Positions 1-10,462 of a stretch of DNA of 64,000 nt are shown one piece after another (within the stretch, counting starts at the first letter, position 1; every line of letters begins with the position of its first letter). The notes under the pieces were generated by a model that was not told where the DNA came from, searched no databases, and saw only the letters and a list, made by a program, of their open reading frames with translations. The position numbers were made by a program, and so were the translations under genes. The stretch lies in assembly GCF_001639065.2 (NCBI RefSeq), contig NZ_LQXO02000012.1, forward strand, positions 1 to 64,000. The letters run 5' to 3'. Source of the DNA: Vibrio barjaei (lineage in GTDB: Bacteria > Pseudomonadota > Gammaproteobacteria > Enterobacterales > Vibrionaceae).

Positions 1-402
1 GATCTACACATTGATGATCACCACACCATTGAAGATACCGCTTTGGCTCTTGGTCAAGCTTTGAAAGAAGCGCTGGGTGATAAGCGCGGTATCGGTCGAT
101 TTGGCTTTAGCTTGCCGATGGATGAGTGCTTGGCGCAATGCGCCTTAGATCTATCTGGTCGCCCATATCTTAAATTTGATGCCCAGTTCTCTCGTGAGCA
201 GGTGGGGGACTTGTCTACAGAAATGGTCGTTCACTTCTTCCGATCTTTGACCGACACGCTCGCATGTACACTGCACTTATCTTCTTCTGGCGATAATGAT
301 CACCACATCATTGAGAGCTTGTTTAAGGCCTTCGGCCGTACACTGCGTCAAGCCATTAAGGTAGAAGGTAACGAGCTGCCAAGTAGTAAGGGAGTCTTGT
401 AA
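1..402 (+). CDS. hisB: HisB, C-terminal part (imidazoleglycerol-phosphate dehydratase domain), 5' end outside window
   Basis: The reading frame is open from base 1, so only the last 133 residues are present. They belong to the imidazoleglycerol-phosphate dehydratase domain, which removes water from IGP to give imidazole-acetol phosphate in histidine synthesis. Two copies of the Mn-binding His-His-x-x-Glu motif are visible: DDHHTIED near the window edge and DHHIIES about 40 residues before the stop. In gammaproteobacteria HisB is usually bifunctional with an N-terminal histidinol-phosphatase; that half, if present, lies upstream. The stop overlaps the hisH start by one base (TAATG), which indicates translational coupling. 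The family assignment is secure; only the missing half is inferred. Confidence 0.96.
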   Translation, partial: DLHIDDHHTIEDTALALGQALKEALGDKRGIGRFGFSLPMDECLAQCALDLSGRPYLKFDAQFSREQVGDLSTEMVVHFFRSLTDTLACTLHLSSSGDNDHHIIESLFKAFGRTLRQAIKVEGNELPSSKGVL

Positions 403-1025
403 TGGCCAACAGCAAACAAAATGTAGTCATTATTGATACCGGTTGTGCCAACGTGTCTTCAGTCAAGTTTGCTATTCAGCGTCTTGGCTACGATGTCGTT
501 ATTTCTAAGGAGCCTCAAGTGGTTCTTAGTGCTGACAAGCTGTTTCTGCCAGGTGTAGGCACGGCAAGTGAGGCGATGAAAAACCTTCAAGAGCGCGATC
601 TTATTGAACTGGTCAAGCAGGTGGAGAAACCCGTTCTCGGTATTTGTCTAGGTATGCAGCTATTGGGCAAACTTTCACAAGAAAAAGGCCAAAAGGCGGA
701 CGAGCTTGTTGAGTGCTTAGGCCTTTGTGAAGGGGAAGTAAAACTTCTGGAGACAGGTGACTTACCTCTTCCTCATATGGGGTGGAATACCGTAAAGGCG
801 GTGGCTGGCAATCCGCTGTTTAATGGGATTGAAGAGGGTGAATACTTCTATTTCGTTCACAGTTTTGGGATGTCTGTTGGCGACTACACCATTGCCGAAT
901 GTGAGTATGGCAAACCGTTTAGTGCTGCGATACAAAGTGGCAACTACTACGGCGTACAGTTTCACCCAGAGCGCTCGTCAAAAGCCGGTTCAAAACTGAT
1001 TCAAAACTTCTTAGAGTTAGTGTAA
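402..1025 (+). CDS. hisH: Imidazole glycerol phosphate synthase, glutaminase subunit HisH
   Basis: This is a class I glutamine amidotransferase of 207 residues, the usual HisH length. It releases ammonia from glutamine and channels it to HisF. The nucleophile is Cys82 in GICLGMQ. The catalytic His188 and Glu190 lie in QFHPE, and the oxyanion region [10 protein letters not shown] is near residue 50. The ATG overlaps the hisB stop by one base. It sits in standard operon order between hisB and hisA. A 73-nt gap separates it from hisA, the only real gap in this part of the operon. Confidence 0.97.
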   Translation: MANSKQNVVIIDTGCANVSSVKFAIQRLGYDVVISKEPQVVLSADKLFLPGVGTASEAMKNLQERDLIELVKQVEKPVLGICLGMQLLGKLSQEKGQKADELVECLGLCEGEVKLLETGDLPLPHMGWNTVKAVAGNPLFNGIEEGEYFYFVHSFGMSVGDYTIAECEYGKPFSAAIQSGNYYGVQFHPERSSKAGSKLIQNFLELV

Positions 1026-1053
1026 TTCCTTACTAACAAGAAGTTATCGATAG

Positions 1054-2587
<1,534 letters not shown>

Positions 2588-2591
<4 letters not shown>

Positions 2592-3214
2592 GTGAAGCAG
2601 CAGTAGCGCTCACCGAGCGTATCGACTGGGAAAAAGTAGATGGTCTTGTACCTGCTATTATTCAGGACTTTCAGTCTAGCCAAGTTCTAATGATGGGGTA
2701 TATGAACCCAGAAGCGTTGGAAAAAACTTTAGAAACTGAGCAAGTGACCTTTTTCTCTCGCACTAAATCCCGACTTTGGACGAAAGGAGAAACGTCAGGC
2801 AACGTACTCCAGCTTCGTAACATCGCTCTAGATTGTGACAACGATACTGTACTTGTCAAAGTGGACCCAATTGGACCAACGTGTCACACAGGTACGACTA
2901 CGTGTTTTGATGGTGACCCACAAGAAGAGTCTCAAATGGTGTGGCTTCATCAGCTTGAGCAATTGCTTGCCGCTCGAAAAGATGCGGATCCGCAATCTTC
3001 TTATACCGCGAGCCTCTATGCCCGTGGTACCAAACGTATTTCGCAGAAAGTGGGCGAAGAGGGCGTTGAAGTCGCGCTTGCGGCAACGTCGGGTGACAAG
3101 GCGGAGCTAGTATGCGAATCAGCAGACTTAATCTATCACCTAATGGTTTTACTTCAGGACCAAGGCCTATCGATGAATGATGTGGTTAATAAGCTGAAAG
3201 AACGCCATAAGTAA
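2588..3214 (+). CDS. hisI: HisIE, bifunctional phosphoribosyl-AMP cyclohydrolase / phosphoribosyl-ATP pyrophosphatase
   Basis: This is a fused two-domain enzyme of 208 residues that catalyses the second and third steps of histidine synthesis. The N-terminal cyclohydrolase domain (about 10-115) holds the metal-binding DCDND and the cysteines around [12 protein letters not shown]. The C-terminal pyrophosphohydrolase domain (about 120-205) carries the helical [11 protein letters not shown] motif typical of MazG-like HisE. It is the last gene of the operon: its ATG overlaps the hisF stop, and an intrinsic terminator follows 20 nt after its stop. HisI/HisE fusion is normal in enterobacteria and vibrios. 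Confidence 0.96.
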
Positions 3215-3234
3215 AACACGCTCTCTAATTTATG

Positions 3235-3267
3235 AGCCAATAGGGTTTAACCTTGTTGGCTTTTTTT
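3235..3267 (+). terminator. Intrinsic terminator of the his operon
   Basis: AGCCAA pairs with TTGGCT around an inner GGTT/AACC helix, followed by seven T residues. It lies 20 nt after the hisI stop. Confidence 0.85.
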
Positions 3268-3281
3268 GTTTTTGCTTCTTT

Positions 3282-4715
3282 CTAAATAGCCGAGTGCCTA
3301 ATTAACTTAAATTTTCGAAGTACGTCGAGAGGTAGTGGAATAATTGAAAACTTTGCAAAGCCAGCCATAGTGAGAATGCTGAAAATAATACCTGTTGCGA
3401 ATTGAAAAGGTGCACTCATAGACTCGGTTATTAGCCAGTGAGTCGAAATTGCCAATGCTGAGATCGTAAGGGCAGAGAGCCACGCCATGTGGCAATAAGG
3501 CAGAAACTCAAGAGATTGACTTGCTTTGTATAGCATCATGAGCCGGGCTGTATAAGCGATAGTAAGCACCAAAATAACCCCCAATAATCCCCAAATAGGC
3601 ACCAACACAAAATACCCAATAACCGCAATTGTGGCACAAATGCCCTGAATCCACATTTGTGCCTTACTGGAATCACCACTGTAGCAGCCCAAATTTAAGT
3701 AATCGCCGGCGTTTTTAATTACGCCTATAACAAGGAGTGCAACCAGAAGTGTACTTGCTGATTGATAGGTGGTTGGTAGTATCAAAGTAACGAAGCTCGG
3801 TGCGGTTAGAATCATTACAGTAGCAAGCAAGATTGCAATGTTAACACCGAGAACTGCCTTATTAGCACACTCTTGTTTACCATTGGCTCCGTTTAGTATC
3901 GCGACTCGATTAGGAAACCACCACAGCGCGTAGGGCTGGAGAGCAAGTCCAAGTATTAGAGCAAATTTAGCACTGACGGCATAGATAGCGAGTTGTTCCA
4001 CACCAACAAAACTTGCAAGGAACCAACGATCAAGTCCATTAATCATATAGACTGATGCCCCTCCCACAAGTACGGGCAAACCAAAACTCAAAATTAGACG
4101 TGACGATCCTAAATAACCAAAACTCCCCATTTGACTCCATTGATACTTGAGTAAGCACATTAGCAGAAGCAAGCTAGAACAGGCAGCTGATATTAATACA
4201 CCATCGATACCAAACCCTGCTTCGAGTAGAACGAAGGTCATCATCGCTTGAACGAGCGCTTTAATGACATTAAGAATACAGAAGCGTTTCGCCATGGCAT
4301 TCATACGCATTAATGTTAACGGGATGGATATTGCGCCATCGATCATGGTTGGAATGAGCAGTAATAAAATCTGGTAGCTTTCGAAGGTAACAGGCAAAGC
4401 GTGAATCAACCAGGGGAGGGATATTCCAATGAGGCTACCGCCAACAATACAAACGATGATACTTAACGTAAAGCAATTTGAGATAAGCTGCTGTTTCTCG
4501 GCACCTTCTGCGGTACCAATATATCGATACATGGCATCGACTATGCCAAAACTGAATAGAATAGTACCTATGTCTGCGAGTAACACTAAAGCCTCTAGTG
4601 AACCATACTCGGCTAGCGACAACTTATGTGTGATGTAGGGAATCATGATGAGCGACACCCCTTTCATCATCAAGATGCCGACGGCGTAGTAAGCGGATTG
4701 CTTCAGCGAGTTCAT
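3282..4715 (-). CDS. Oligosaccharide flippase, Wzx/MATE-like membrane protein
   Basis: The protein has 477 residues and about 12-14 predicted transmembrane segments spread over its whole length. It starts with the amphipathic 'LKQSAYYAVGILMMKGVSLI' type of segment common to polysaccharide biosynthesis exporters. It probably flips undecaprenyl-linked sugar units across the inner membrane for O-antigen, capsule or exopolysaccharide. It is the downstream partner of the GT2 glycosyltransferase: the GT2 stop overlaps its ATG by 4 nt (ATGA). No polymerase (Wzy), ligase or nucleotide-sugar genes are visible nearby, so the substrate is unknown. It could equally be a teichuronic or succinoglycan-type exporter. 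Confidence 0.85.
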   Translation of the reverse strand: MNSLKQSAYYAVGILMMKGVSLIMIPYITHKLSLAEYGSLEALVLLADIGTILFSFGIVDAMYRYIGTAEGAEKQQLISNCFTLSIIVCIVGGSLIGISLPWLIHALPVTFESYQILLLLIPTMIDGAISIPLTLMRMNAMAKRFCILNVIKALVQAMMTFVLLEAGFGIDGVLISAACSSLLLLMCLLKYQWSQMGSFGYLGSSRLILSFGLPVLVGGASVYMINGLDRWFLASFVGVEQLAIYAVSAKFALILGLALQPYALWWFPNRVAILNGANGKQECANKAVLGVNIAILLATVMILTAPSFVTLILPTTYQSASTLLVALLVIGVIKNAGDYLNLGCYSGDSSKAQMWIQGICATIAVIGYFVLVPIWGLLGVILVLTIAYTARLMMLYKASQSLEFLPYCHMAWLSALTISALAISTHWLITESMSAPFQFATGIIFSILTMAGFAKFSIIPLPLDVLRKFKLIRHSAI

Positions 4716-5650
4716 GATGCCGACCTATCTGGTTGAATAATGATGCTTTTACAGTCTCCTAGTAGACTGCGTAAACGTCGTTTTTCTGGAGCCAAGGATA
4801 GTGAGCGTAGGTCAAGTATGATCGCCGATAAAGGTTGATTCAGACAGCGGTGGTAGTCTGCATAACCTTCAAGAATGCGTGCTTTTGAACTTCGTAAAGC
4901 AGAGGAAGAAATATTCCAATAGAGGTGAGCGGATGTGTACCTGTGCAAGATGGCTTCTAAAGATTTTAAGTTACGTAGCCGATTATCGTCGGTCTGAGTA
5001 GTTGAACCTTGACGCATGACATAGCCCACTTCAATAGAGTTCACCACACCGAATGGGTGTTGCTCGCAAATGCGTAGCCACAAATCGAGATCTTCTCCGT
5101 ACTCTAAACTGGCATCGAAAGGTGCGATGTCTCGAAAGATCTCAGCCTTAATCATTACCGTTGAAGTACCAATGACGTTATTTTGAAGGACAAACTCCAA
5201 GGCATCGTCCATCACTATATATTGGCGACTGTCAGACTGAAACTGATTCCAATAGCCAAAGCAATCGACGATGGCTTTGTACTGTTCGGTGACGTGTTGA
5301 TAGTTGGTAAAGGTAGCTGCAAGCTCGGGGTGGCATTGATGAAAGTTGAGTTGTTTCTCTAACTTGGTAGGCATCCAAAAATCATCAGCATCAAGGAAGG
5401 CAATGTAATCTCCGCTAGCTCTGTTAATTCCCAAGTTTCTAGCCCCGGAAGCACCAAGACCTGATGTCGTAATTATCTGCATTCGAGAATCATTGATGCT
5501 GTTCAGATACTTGGAGGTGTTGTCCGTGCTGTTGTCATCGACAACAATCACTTCAATGTCCTGATGTGTTTGGGAAAACACACTTTCAATTGCTTTAGGC
5601 AAGTACTTAACGCAATTGAAAGTTGGAATGATAATCGAGATTTTAGCCAT
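4712..5650 (-). CDS. Glycosyltransferase family 2
   Basis: This is a 312-residue GT-A fold sugar transferase. The N-terminus ISIIIPTFNC, the nucleotide-binding DDN at 38-40 and the metal-binding FLDADD at 85-90 are classical GT2 features. The frame extends upstream to a TTG at 5686. The ATG at 5650 is preferred because it begins the canonical MAKISIIIPTFN and is preceded by TAAGGAT. It is transcribed leftward and overlaps the flippase gene, so the two form a minimal operon. The sugar donor and acceptor cannot be read from sequence. It lies divergently from the GT4 gene. Confidence 0.87.
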   Translation of the reverse strand: MAKISIIIPTFNCVKYLPKAIESVFSQTHQDIEVIVVDDNSTDNTSKYLNSINDSRMQIITTSGLGASGARNLGINRASGDYIAFLDADDFWMPTKLEKQLNFHQCHPELAATFTNYQHVTEQYKAIVDCFGYWNQFQSDSRQYIVMDDALEFVLQNNVIGTSTVMIKAEIFRDIAPFDASLEYGEDLDLWLRICEQHPFGVVNSIEVGYVMRQGSTTQTDDNRLRNLKSLEAILHRYTSAHLYWNISSSALRSSKARILEGYADYHRCLNQPLSAIILDLRSLSLAPEKRRLRSLLGDCKSIIIQPDRSAS

Positions 5651-5914
5651 ATCCTTAGCTCTCTTATATGCAGCGGTATAAGACAAGTAGCACTATATAT
5701 GCCAAGACTGATATTGTTTTAAAACATGAGCTTATGATTACCTATCGCAAATTGGAGGTTTTCAGTTAGCTAAGAAGTGTCAGATTAGGCAAATTGAATA
5801 TCGAATTGCGAATAGAGCGATATTTAGACGATAAAAGGTTGTTTAACAAGCCTTGTGACTTTGGTGCGTATCTTGCTTAGAACAAAAGACAGAGTCAGAA
5901 TTTGGGACGGAAGA
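5651..5914. other. Divergent intergenic region between the two glycosyltransferase genes
   Basis: The 264 nt are AT-rich and must hold outward promoters for both the GT2-flippase pair and the GT4 gene. I see no convincing sigma-70 hexamer pair, palindrome or known operator. Confidence 0.5.
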
Positions 5915-7060
5915 ATGAAGAAAACCGCGTTTATTGCACCGACATACCCGGTGCTGAGTGAGACTTTTATTCAAACAGAAGTGGATTCGATTAGAGAATG
6001 TGGGCATCCCGTCTGTGTGTTTGCTTTTGAGTTGGAAGAAACGCAATCGACTTTTGATTATGACGTTATCAAAATCGGTGAAAACTTCCGTTTGTTCGCA
6101 CTGGCGCAGTTTAAGTATAAAAATTTGCTAACGGCAGCGCAGTTTGTTCGTAATCAGAGTTCACTTCCTATGCGTTCATTACTCGTTTATGGAGCCAAGT
6201 TAGCCACTCAACTCGCTGAGCATAATGTTGAGCACGTTCACGCTCACTTTTGTCAGCATACCACGGCACACGCTATTGTTGCAGCAAAGCTGCTTGGTAT
6301 CAGTTGCTCTTTTGTTGCACATGGGCACGACGTTTATGAATCCCCTTTCGATGTCGGAGAGAAACTTGCCGCCTGTGACTTCGCTGTCGCTGTTTGTCGT
6401 GACATGCTGGATGACTTCAAAAACATGGCAGGTAAAAATATCAAATTGTTACATTGTGGAGTGAAAACGGAGCAGTTTACGTACATGCCTAAAATACCTC
6501 GTCCCGAAATCTCACTTGTCTTCTTAGGCCGCCTAGTGGAGCAGAAAGGTGTTCAACATTTGTTGGAAGCGATGGCTCCTGTGGCAGAAAAGCTCAATAT
6601 TTTCCTCGATATTGTTGGGACAGGTGACTTAGAAGCAGAGTTAAAACAGCAGGTACAACGACTAGGTTTATCCGATAGAGTCCGCTTTTGTGGAGCAAAG
6701 CCTCATGATTGGGTGACAAAGTCCCTGCCTAACTATGATTGTTTAGTCGCACCATTTTGTATGGCCTCTACGGGTAATGTAGATACGGGGCCCCTTGTCC
6801 TTAAGGAAGCTATGGCGGTAGGTACGCCTGTTATCACTACAGACATCATGGGGTGCAAAGAAATTGTGACGCCAGAGACGGGCTTCGTTGTCCACGAAAA
6901 AGATGTCACAGCGCTTAGGGCGAGCATTGTGCAGTTTTCCCAGCTCAGTTTTAGCCAAAGAGTGATAATGGGGCGATTGGCGCATGAGCGCGTCCAAGTG
7001 AACTTCAACGCGCAGTTACAGGCCAGAAAGTTGTCTCGCTGGATAGAGAATCCAGTTTAA
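5915..7060 (+). CDS. Glycosyltransferase family 4 (WcaL/AmsK-like)
   Basis: The gene encodes a GT-B fold retaining glycosyltransferase of 381 residues. The N-terminal acceptor domain has APTYPVLSETFI and HAHFCQHTTAH. The C-terminal donor domain has LVFLGRLVEQKGV and the E-x7-E type stretch LKEAMAVGTPVITT. The pattern resembles colanic-acid transferase WcaL and amylovoran AmsK. The frame opens at 5855, but the ATG at 5915 begins the conserved MKKTAFIAPT and follows a GGAAG motif, so it is taken as the start. It diverges from the GT2-flippase pair and its stop overlaps the tail of the convergent small membrane gene by 4 nt. It probably extends an extracellular polysaccharide. Confidence 0.86.
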   Translation: MKKTAFIAPTYPVLSETFIQTEVDSIRECGHPVCVFAFELEETQSTFDYDVIKIGENFRLFALAQFKYKNLLTAAQFVRNQSSLPMRSLLVYGAKLATQLAEHNVEHVHAHFCQHTTAHAIVAAKLLGISCSFVAHGHDVYESPFDVGEKLAACDFAVAVCRDMLDDFKNMAGKNIKLLHCGVKTEQFTYMPKIPRPEISLVFLGRLVEQKGVQHLLEAMAPVAEKLNIFLDIVGTGDLEAELKQQVQRLGLSDRVRFCGAKPHDWVTKSLPNYDCLVAPFCMASTGNVDTGPLVLKEAMAVGTPVITTDIMGCKEIVTPETGFVVHEKDVTALRASIVQFSQLSFSQRVIMGRLAHERVQVNFNAQLQARKLSRWIENPV

Positions 7061-7458
7061 CGAATGTACCTTGCGTTGATGCTGACGTGCCAACGATGCA
7101 GTTGTCCGTTAGGTTTCTTTATCCATAAATCATTATGATACTCGTAGATGCGGCCATTAACGGTGAGGGTGAATCCATTGTCTTTGATTTTTTCTAACTT
7201 TGTGAATTGGTCGGAAGTGACTAGGAAAGGCTCACTGTTATTTATTGGAGTTGCGTCAGATAACACAAAGTAGGCGTATTTGGGACCAGCATCGGGGTCG
7301 GTGGAATGAATTCTGTGGGCAACGAGTTTGAATTCATCACTCAAAGGGACGTTGAGAGTTTGTTTACCCATTGTTTCGTGAGTAGGTATAAAAACCCATG
7401 AGAGGGTTGCGATGATGGCAAGTAAGACCACGCTGAAAGCTAGGAGTAATTTGTTCAT
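7057..7458 (-). CDS. Small membrane-anchored hypothetical protein
   Basis: The protein has 133 residues: one N-terminal transmembrane or signal-anchor segment (about 4-26, LLLAFSVVLLAIIATLSWVF) and a soluble, probably periplasmic domain. No conserved family is recognised. The region after residue 90 (NGRIYEYHNDLWIKKPNGQLHRW) reads like a small beta-rich domain. The gene is convergent to and overlaps the GT4 gene by 4 nt. It may be expressed on its own or belong with the polysaccharide cassette; the sequence does not decide. No function is proposed. Confidence 0.6.
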   Translation of the reverse strand: MNKLLLAFSVVLLAIIATLSWVFIPTHETMGKQTLNVPLSDEFKLVAHRIHSTDPDAGPKYAYFVLSDATPINNSEPFLVTSDQFTKLEKIKDNGFTLTVNGRIYEYHNDLWIKKPNGQLHRWHVSINARYIR

Positions 7459-7569
7459 AAGATACGAGTTGAAACGAAGGATAGAGAACCAGTGCCAAGC
7501 TTACCATTGAAGGAAAGGGAGTGCGAAAAATTATCTGGTCGCAGGAGGGACCCACGACCAGTAGATGCT

Positions 7570-9102
7570 TTAGATAGTAGAATTATAAGGTTCGCGTTTA
7601 GGGCAAGTGCCGAGAATTTCTCTTCGCCCAGACTCCTTCACTTCTTCTAAAATGACATCGAACCCCCAAAGTCGATAAAGGTGCTTCAAGACTTCGTCAT
7701 GGCCTTTATCCAGAGGAATGCGATTATGTGGAACATGTTGTAATGTAAGTGAGCGGTCTCCTCGAACATCCACATTATAGACTTGGATGTTCGGTTCGAG
7801 ATTACTCAGGTTGTATTGCGCTGCGAGTTTTTCACGTATCTGGCGATATCCCATTTCATCATGAATAGCGGAGACTTCGACGAAGTTCTTTCGGTCATCA
7901 TCGAGAATGGAGAAAAACTTAAACTCACGCATTAAATGTGGAGATAGATATTGGCTAATAAAGCTCTCATCTTTGAAATTGTGCATAGCAAAATGCATAG
8001 CATCCAGCCAATCACTGTCAGCCAACTCTGGGAACCATTCTCTGTCCTCGTCCGTTGGTTCTTCACAGATGCGCTTAATATCCCTAAACATTGCAAAGCC
8101 TAGAGCGTAAGGGTTTATGCCGCTAAAATAGGGGCTGTTATAAGCGGGCTGAGCAACGACACTGGTGTGGCTGTGCAAGAATTCGAGTATGAACTTGTCA
8201 GACACCAGACCTTCATCATACAGATGATTTAGAATGGTGTAGTGCCAGAAGGTTGCCCAACCTTCATTCATTACCTGTGTCTGTTTTTGCGGATAAAAAT
8301 ATTGGCTTACTTTGCGCACGATCCTTACGATCTCACGTTGCCACGGTTCTAGTAGTGGGGCGTTCTTTTCAATGAAGTAGAGGATATTCTCCTGAGGCTC
8401 ACTTGGAAAGCGTACCTTTTGGTCTTCTTCTGGTGTTCGGTTTTGAGGTACAGTGCGCCACAGGTCATTGACTTGAGACTGCAAATAGGCCTCACGTTCT
8501 TCTTGGCGAATCTTTTCTTCTGCAATTGAGATTTTTTCTGGACGTTTATAACGGTCCACACCGTAATTCATTAAGGCATGGCACGAGTCTAGAATTTGCT
8601 CGACCTCTTCTTCACCATACTTCTGCTCGCAGTCAGCAATGTATTTCTTAGCAAAAAGCAGGTAATCAATAATAGAACTAGCATCTGTCCATGTTTGGAA
8701 TAGATAATTGCCTTTAAAGAAGGAATTGTGGCCGTAACAGGCATGTGCCATAACTAGCGCCTGCATGGTGACTGAATTCTCCTCCATGAGATACGCAATA
8801 CATGGGTTGGAGTTGATTACGATTTCATAGGCCAAACCCATTTGGCCATGTTTGTACCCCTGTTCAGTCTGGATGAACTTCTTACCAAATGACCAGTGAT
8901 TATAGTTAATGGGCATCCCTATACTCGAATAGGCATCCATCATCTGTTCTGACGTAATGACTTCGATTTGATTAGGGTAGGTGTCGAGACGGTAATGCTC
9001 TGCGACACGCTTTATTTCTTTGTGGTAGCGTTCCAACATATCGAAAGTCCAATCAGGACCGTCTGGAAGTACCTTCGACTTCACTTTAGTATCTGTCGTC
9101 AT
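7570..9102 (-). CDS. SpoVR family protein (YcgB)
   Basis: This 510-residue protein, the same length as E. coli YcgB, belongs to the SpoVR family first named from Bacillus spore cortex formation. Its biochemical role in non-sporulating bacteria is unresolved. Conserved family stretches include ACYGHNSFFKGNYLF near residue 115 and NEGWATFWHY near 270; both have His/Glu arrangements that look metal-binding. It is the third gene of the conserved prkA-yeaH-spoVR set, with a 12-nt gap from yeaH. That set is associated with stationary phase and starvation in enterobacteria. A signal peptide is absent, so it is cytoplasmic. Confidence 0.93.
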   Translation of the reverse strand: MTTDTKVKSKVLPDGPDWTFDMLERYHKEIKRVAEHYRLDTYPNQIEVITSEQMMDAYSSIGMPINYNHWSFGKKFIQTEQGYKHGQMGLAYEIVINSNPCIAYLMEENSVTMQALVMAHACYGHNSFFKGNYLFQTWTDASSIIDYLLFAKKYIADCEQKYGEEEVEQILDSCHALMNYGVDRYKRPEKISIAEEKIRQEEREAYLQSQVNDLWRTVPQNRTPEEDQKVRFPSEPQENILYFIEKNAPLLEPWQREIVRIVRKVSQYFYPQKQTQVMNEGWATFWHYTILNHLYDEGLVSDKFILEFLHSHTSVVAQPAYNSPYFSGINPYALGFAMFRDIKRICEEPTDEDREWFPELADSDWLDAMHFAMHNFKDESFISQYLSPHLMREFKFFSILDDDRKNFVEVSAIHDEMGYRQIREKLAAQYNLSNLEPNIQVYNVDVRGDRSLTLQHVPHNRIPLDKGHDEVLKHLYRLWGFDVILEEVKESGRREILGTCPKREPYNSTI

Positions 9103-9114
9103 ATGCGCGTCTCC

Positions 9115-10386
9115 CTATGCGGTCTCTTTTTGAAACAACTCCCTAAACACAGGGAATATGTCTTCAACAGAACGAATGTTCTTCATTGCAAAGTTGTCGA
9201 ATTCATTCTCTAACTTTTCATATTCATGCCACAGTGTTTGGTGTGTCCTACGAGTAATTTCGATGTAAGAGTAATATTGGCAAGCTGGTAACAGTTTATT
9301 GACGAGTAATTCACGGCAACGAGGTGAATCATCAGCCCAGTTATCTCCATCTGAAGCTTGCGCTGCATAGATGTTCCATTCTCCAAGAGGATAACGGTCT
9401 TCTACAATTTCCTTCATCAATTTGAGAGCACTTGAAACGATGGTGCCGCCAGTTTCTTGAGAATAGAAGAATTCGTGCTCATCGACCTCTTTCGCTTGGG
9501 TATGATGTCGAATAAACACCACTTCAACGTTCTCATAGGTGCGTGTTAAGAATAGATACAGCAACACATAGAAGCGTTTAGCGATATCTTTGGTTGCTTG
9601 GTCCATTGACCCAGATACATCCATCAAACAAAACATCACTGCTTGGCTTGAAGGAACTGGACGTTTTTCATAGTTTTTAAAACGAAGATCGAAGGTGTCG
9701 ATAAAAGGCACGCTATCGATTTTTTTGCGAAGCTCGGCTATCTCTTCTTTAAGTCGGTTTTCCTCAATTGGTTTAGCTGGCTCGCTCATCTGGACGTCAT
9801 CAAGCTCTTTACACAGTTCATCGAGCATACGTCGTTTGCCCGCTGTCATCGCGGTACGTCGCGCTAACGACTGTTGTAAGGAACGAACAATGGCAATGTT
9901 AGAAGGCATACCAGCAGTTTGATAACCTGCTCGATGCGTTTTCCATTCTTTAATTTTGTTGATTTGATTCTTTTTGAGGTTCGGTAGTGCGAGATCTTCA
10001 AACAGAATATCGAGATATTCATCTTTAGAAATCTGGAACACGAACTCGTCTTCACCTTCACCGTCAGGACTCGCTTCTCCCTGGCCAGAACCACCACCCT
10101 GTCCGCCTTTCGGTGGACGTTCAATTTTGTCTCCGGTGATGAATTGATCGTTACCAGGATGAACGCGCTCTTTCACGCCCCCTTGGCCTTGATGGAAAAT
10201 CGGTTCGCTAAGGTCTTTTGCAGGAATCGAAACATCCTCTCCAGTCTCAGTATTGGTAATGGAGCGGCGATTGACGGCATCGGTAACCGATTCTTTGATT
10301 TTTTGTTTATGCCTGCGTATGAAACGCTGTCTGTTAACGGCACTTTTGTTCTTGCCGTTCAAGCGTCTATCGATAAATTGTGCCAT
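9115..10386 (-). CDS. yeaH: UPF0229 protein YeaH, VWA-like
   Basis: The protein has 423 residues. The N-terminus is basic and charged, followed by a glycine-rich low-complexity linker (about 92-112). The C-terminal von Willebrand A-like domain carries the MIDAS motif DVSGS at 256-260. YeaH is always found beside the PrkA kinase and SpoVR and is thought to work with them under starvation; molecular function is unknown. It is read leftward between prkA and spoVR. A strong hairpin (10416-10442) lies between prkA and this gene and may alter relative expression. Confidence 0.93.
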   Translation of the reverse strand: MAQFIDRRLNGKNKSAVNRQRFIRRHKQKIKESVTDAVNRRSITNTETGEDVSIPAKDLSEPIFHQGQGGVKERVHPGNDQFITGDKIERPPKGGQGGGSGQGEASPDGEGEDEFVFQISKDEYLDILFEDLALPNLKKNQINKIKEWKTHRAGYQTAGMPSNIAIVRSLQQSLARRTAMTAGKRRMLDELCKELDDVQMSEPAKPIEENRLKEEIAELRKKIDSVPFIDTFDLRFKNYEKRPVPSSQAVMFCLMDVSGSMDQATKDIAKRFYVLLYLFLTRTYENVEVVFIRHHTQAKEVDEHEFFYSQETGGTIVSSALKLMKEIVEDRYPLGEWNIYAAQASDGDNWADDSPRCRELLVNKLLPACQYYSYIEITRRTHQTLWHEYEKLENEFDNFAMKNIRSVEDIFPVFRELFQKETA

Positions 10387-10415
10387 GAGTTACTCCCTGT
10401 ATTCCTCTCACCAAA

Positions 10416-10442
10416 CAGCCACCGAGCTTTCGCTCGGGGCTG
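10416..10442 (-). other. Intercistronic stem-loop between prkA and yeaH
   Basis: CAGCC-A-CCGAGC, a TTTC loop and GCTCGG-GGCTG form a long stem with one bulged A. On the transcribed strand it is followed by only TTTGG, a poor U-tract. It is therefore more likely a processing or mRNA-stability element, or a leaky attenuator, than a full terminator. Confidence 0.55.
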
Positions 10443-10462
10443 AGATAAACAGTCAGGTGTAC

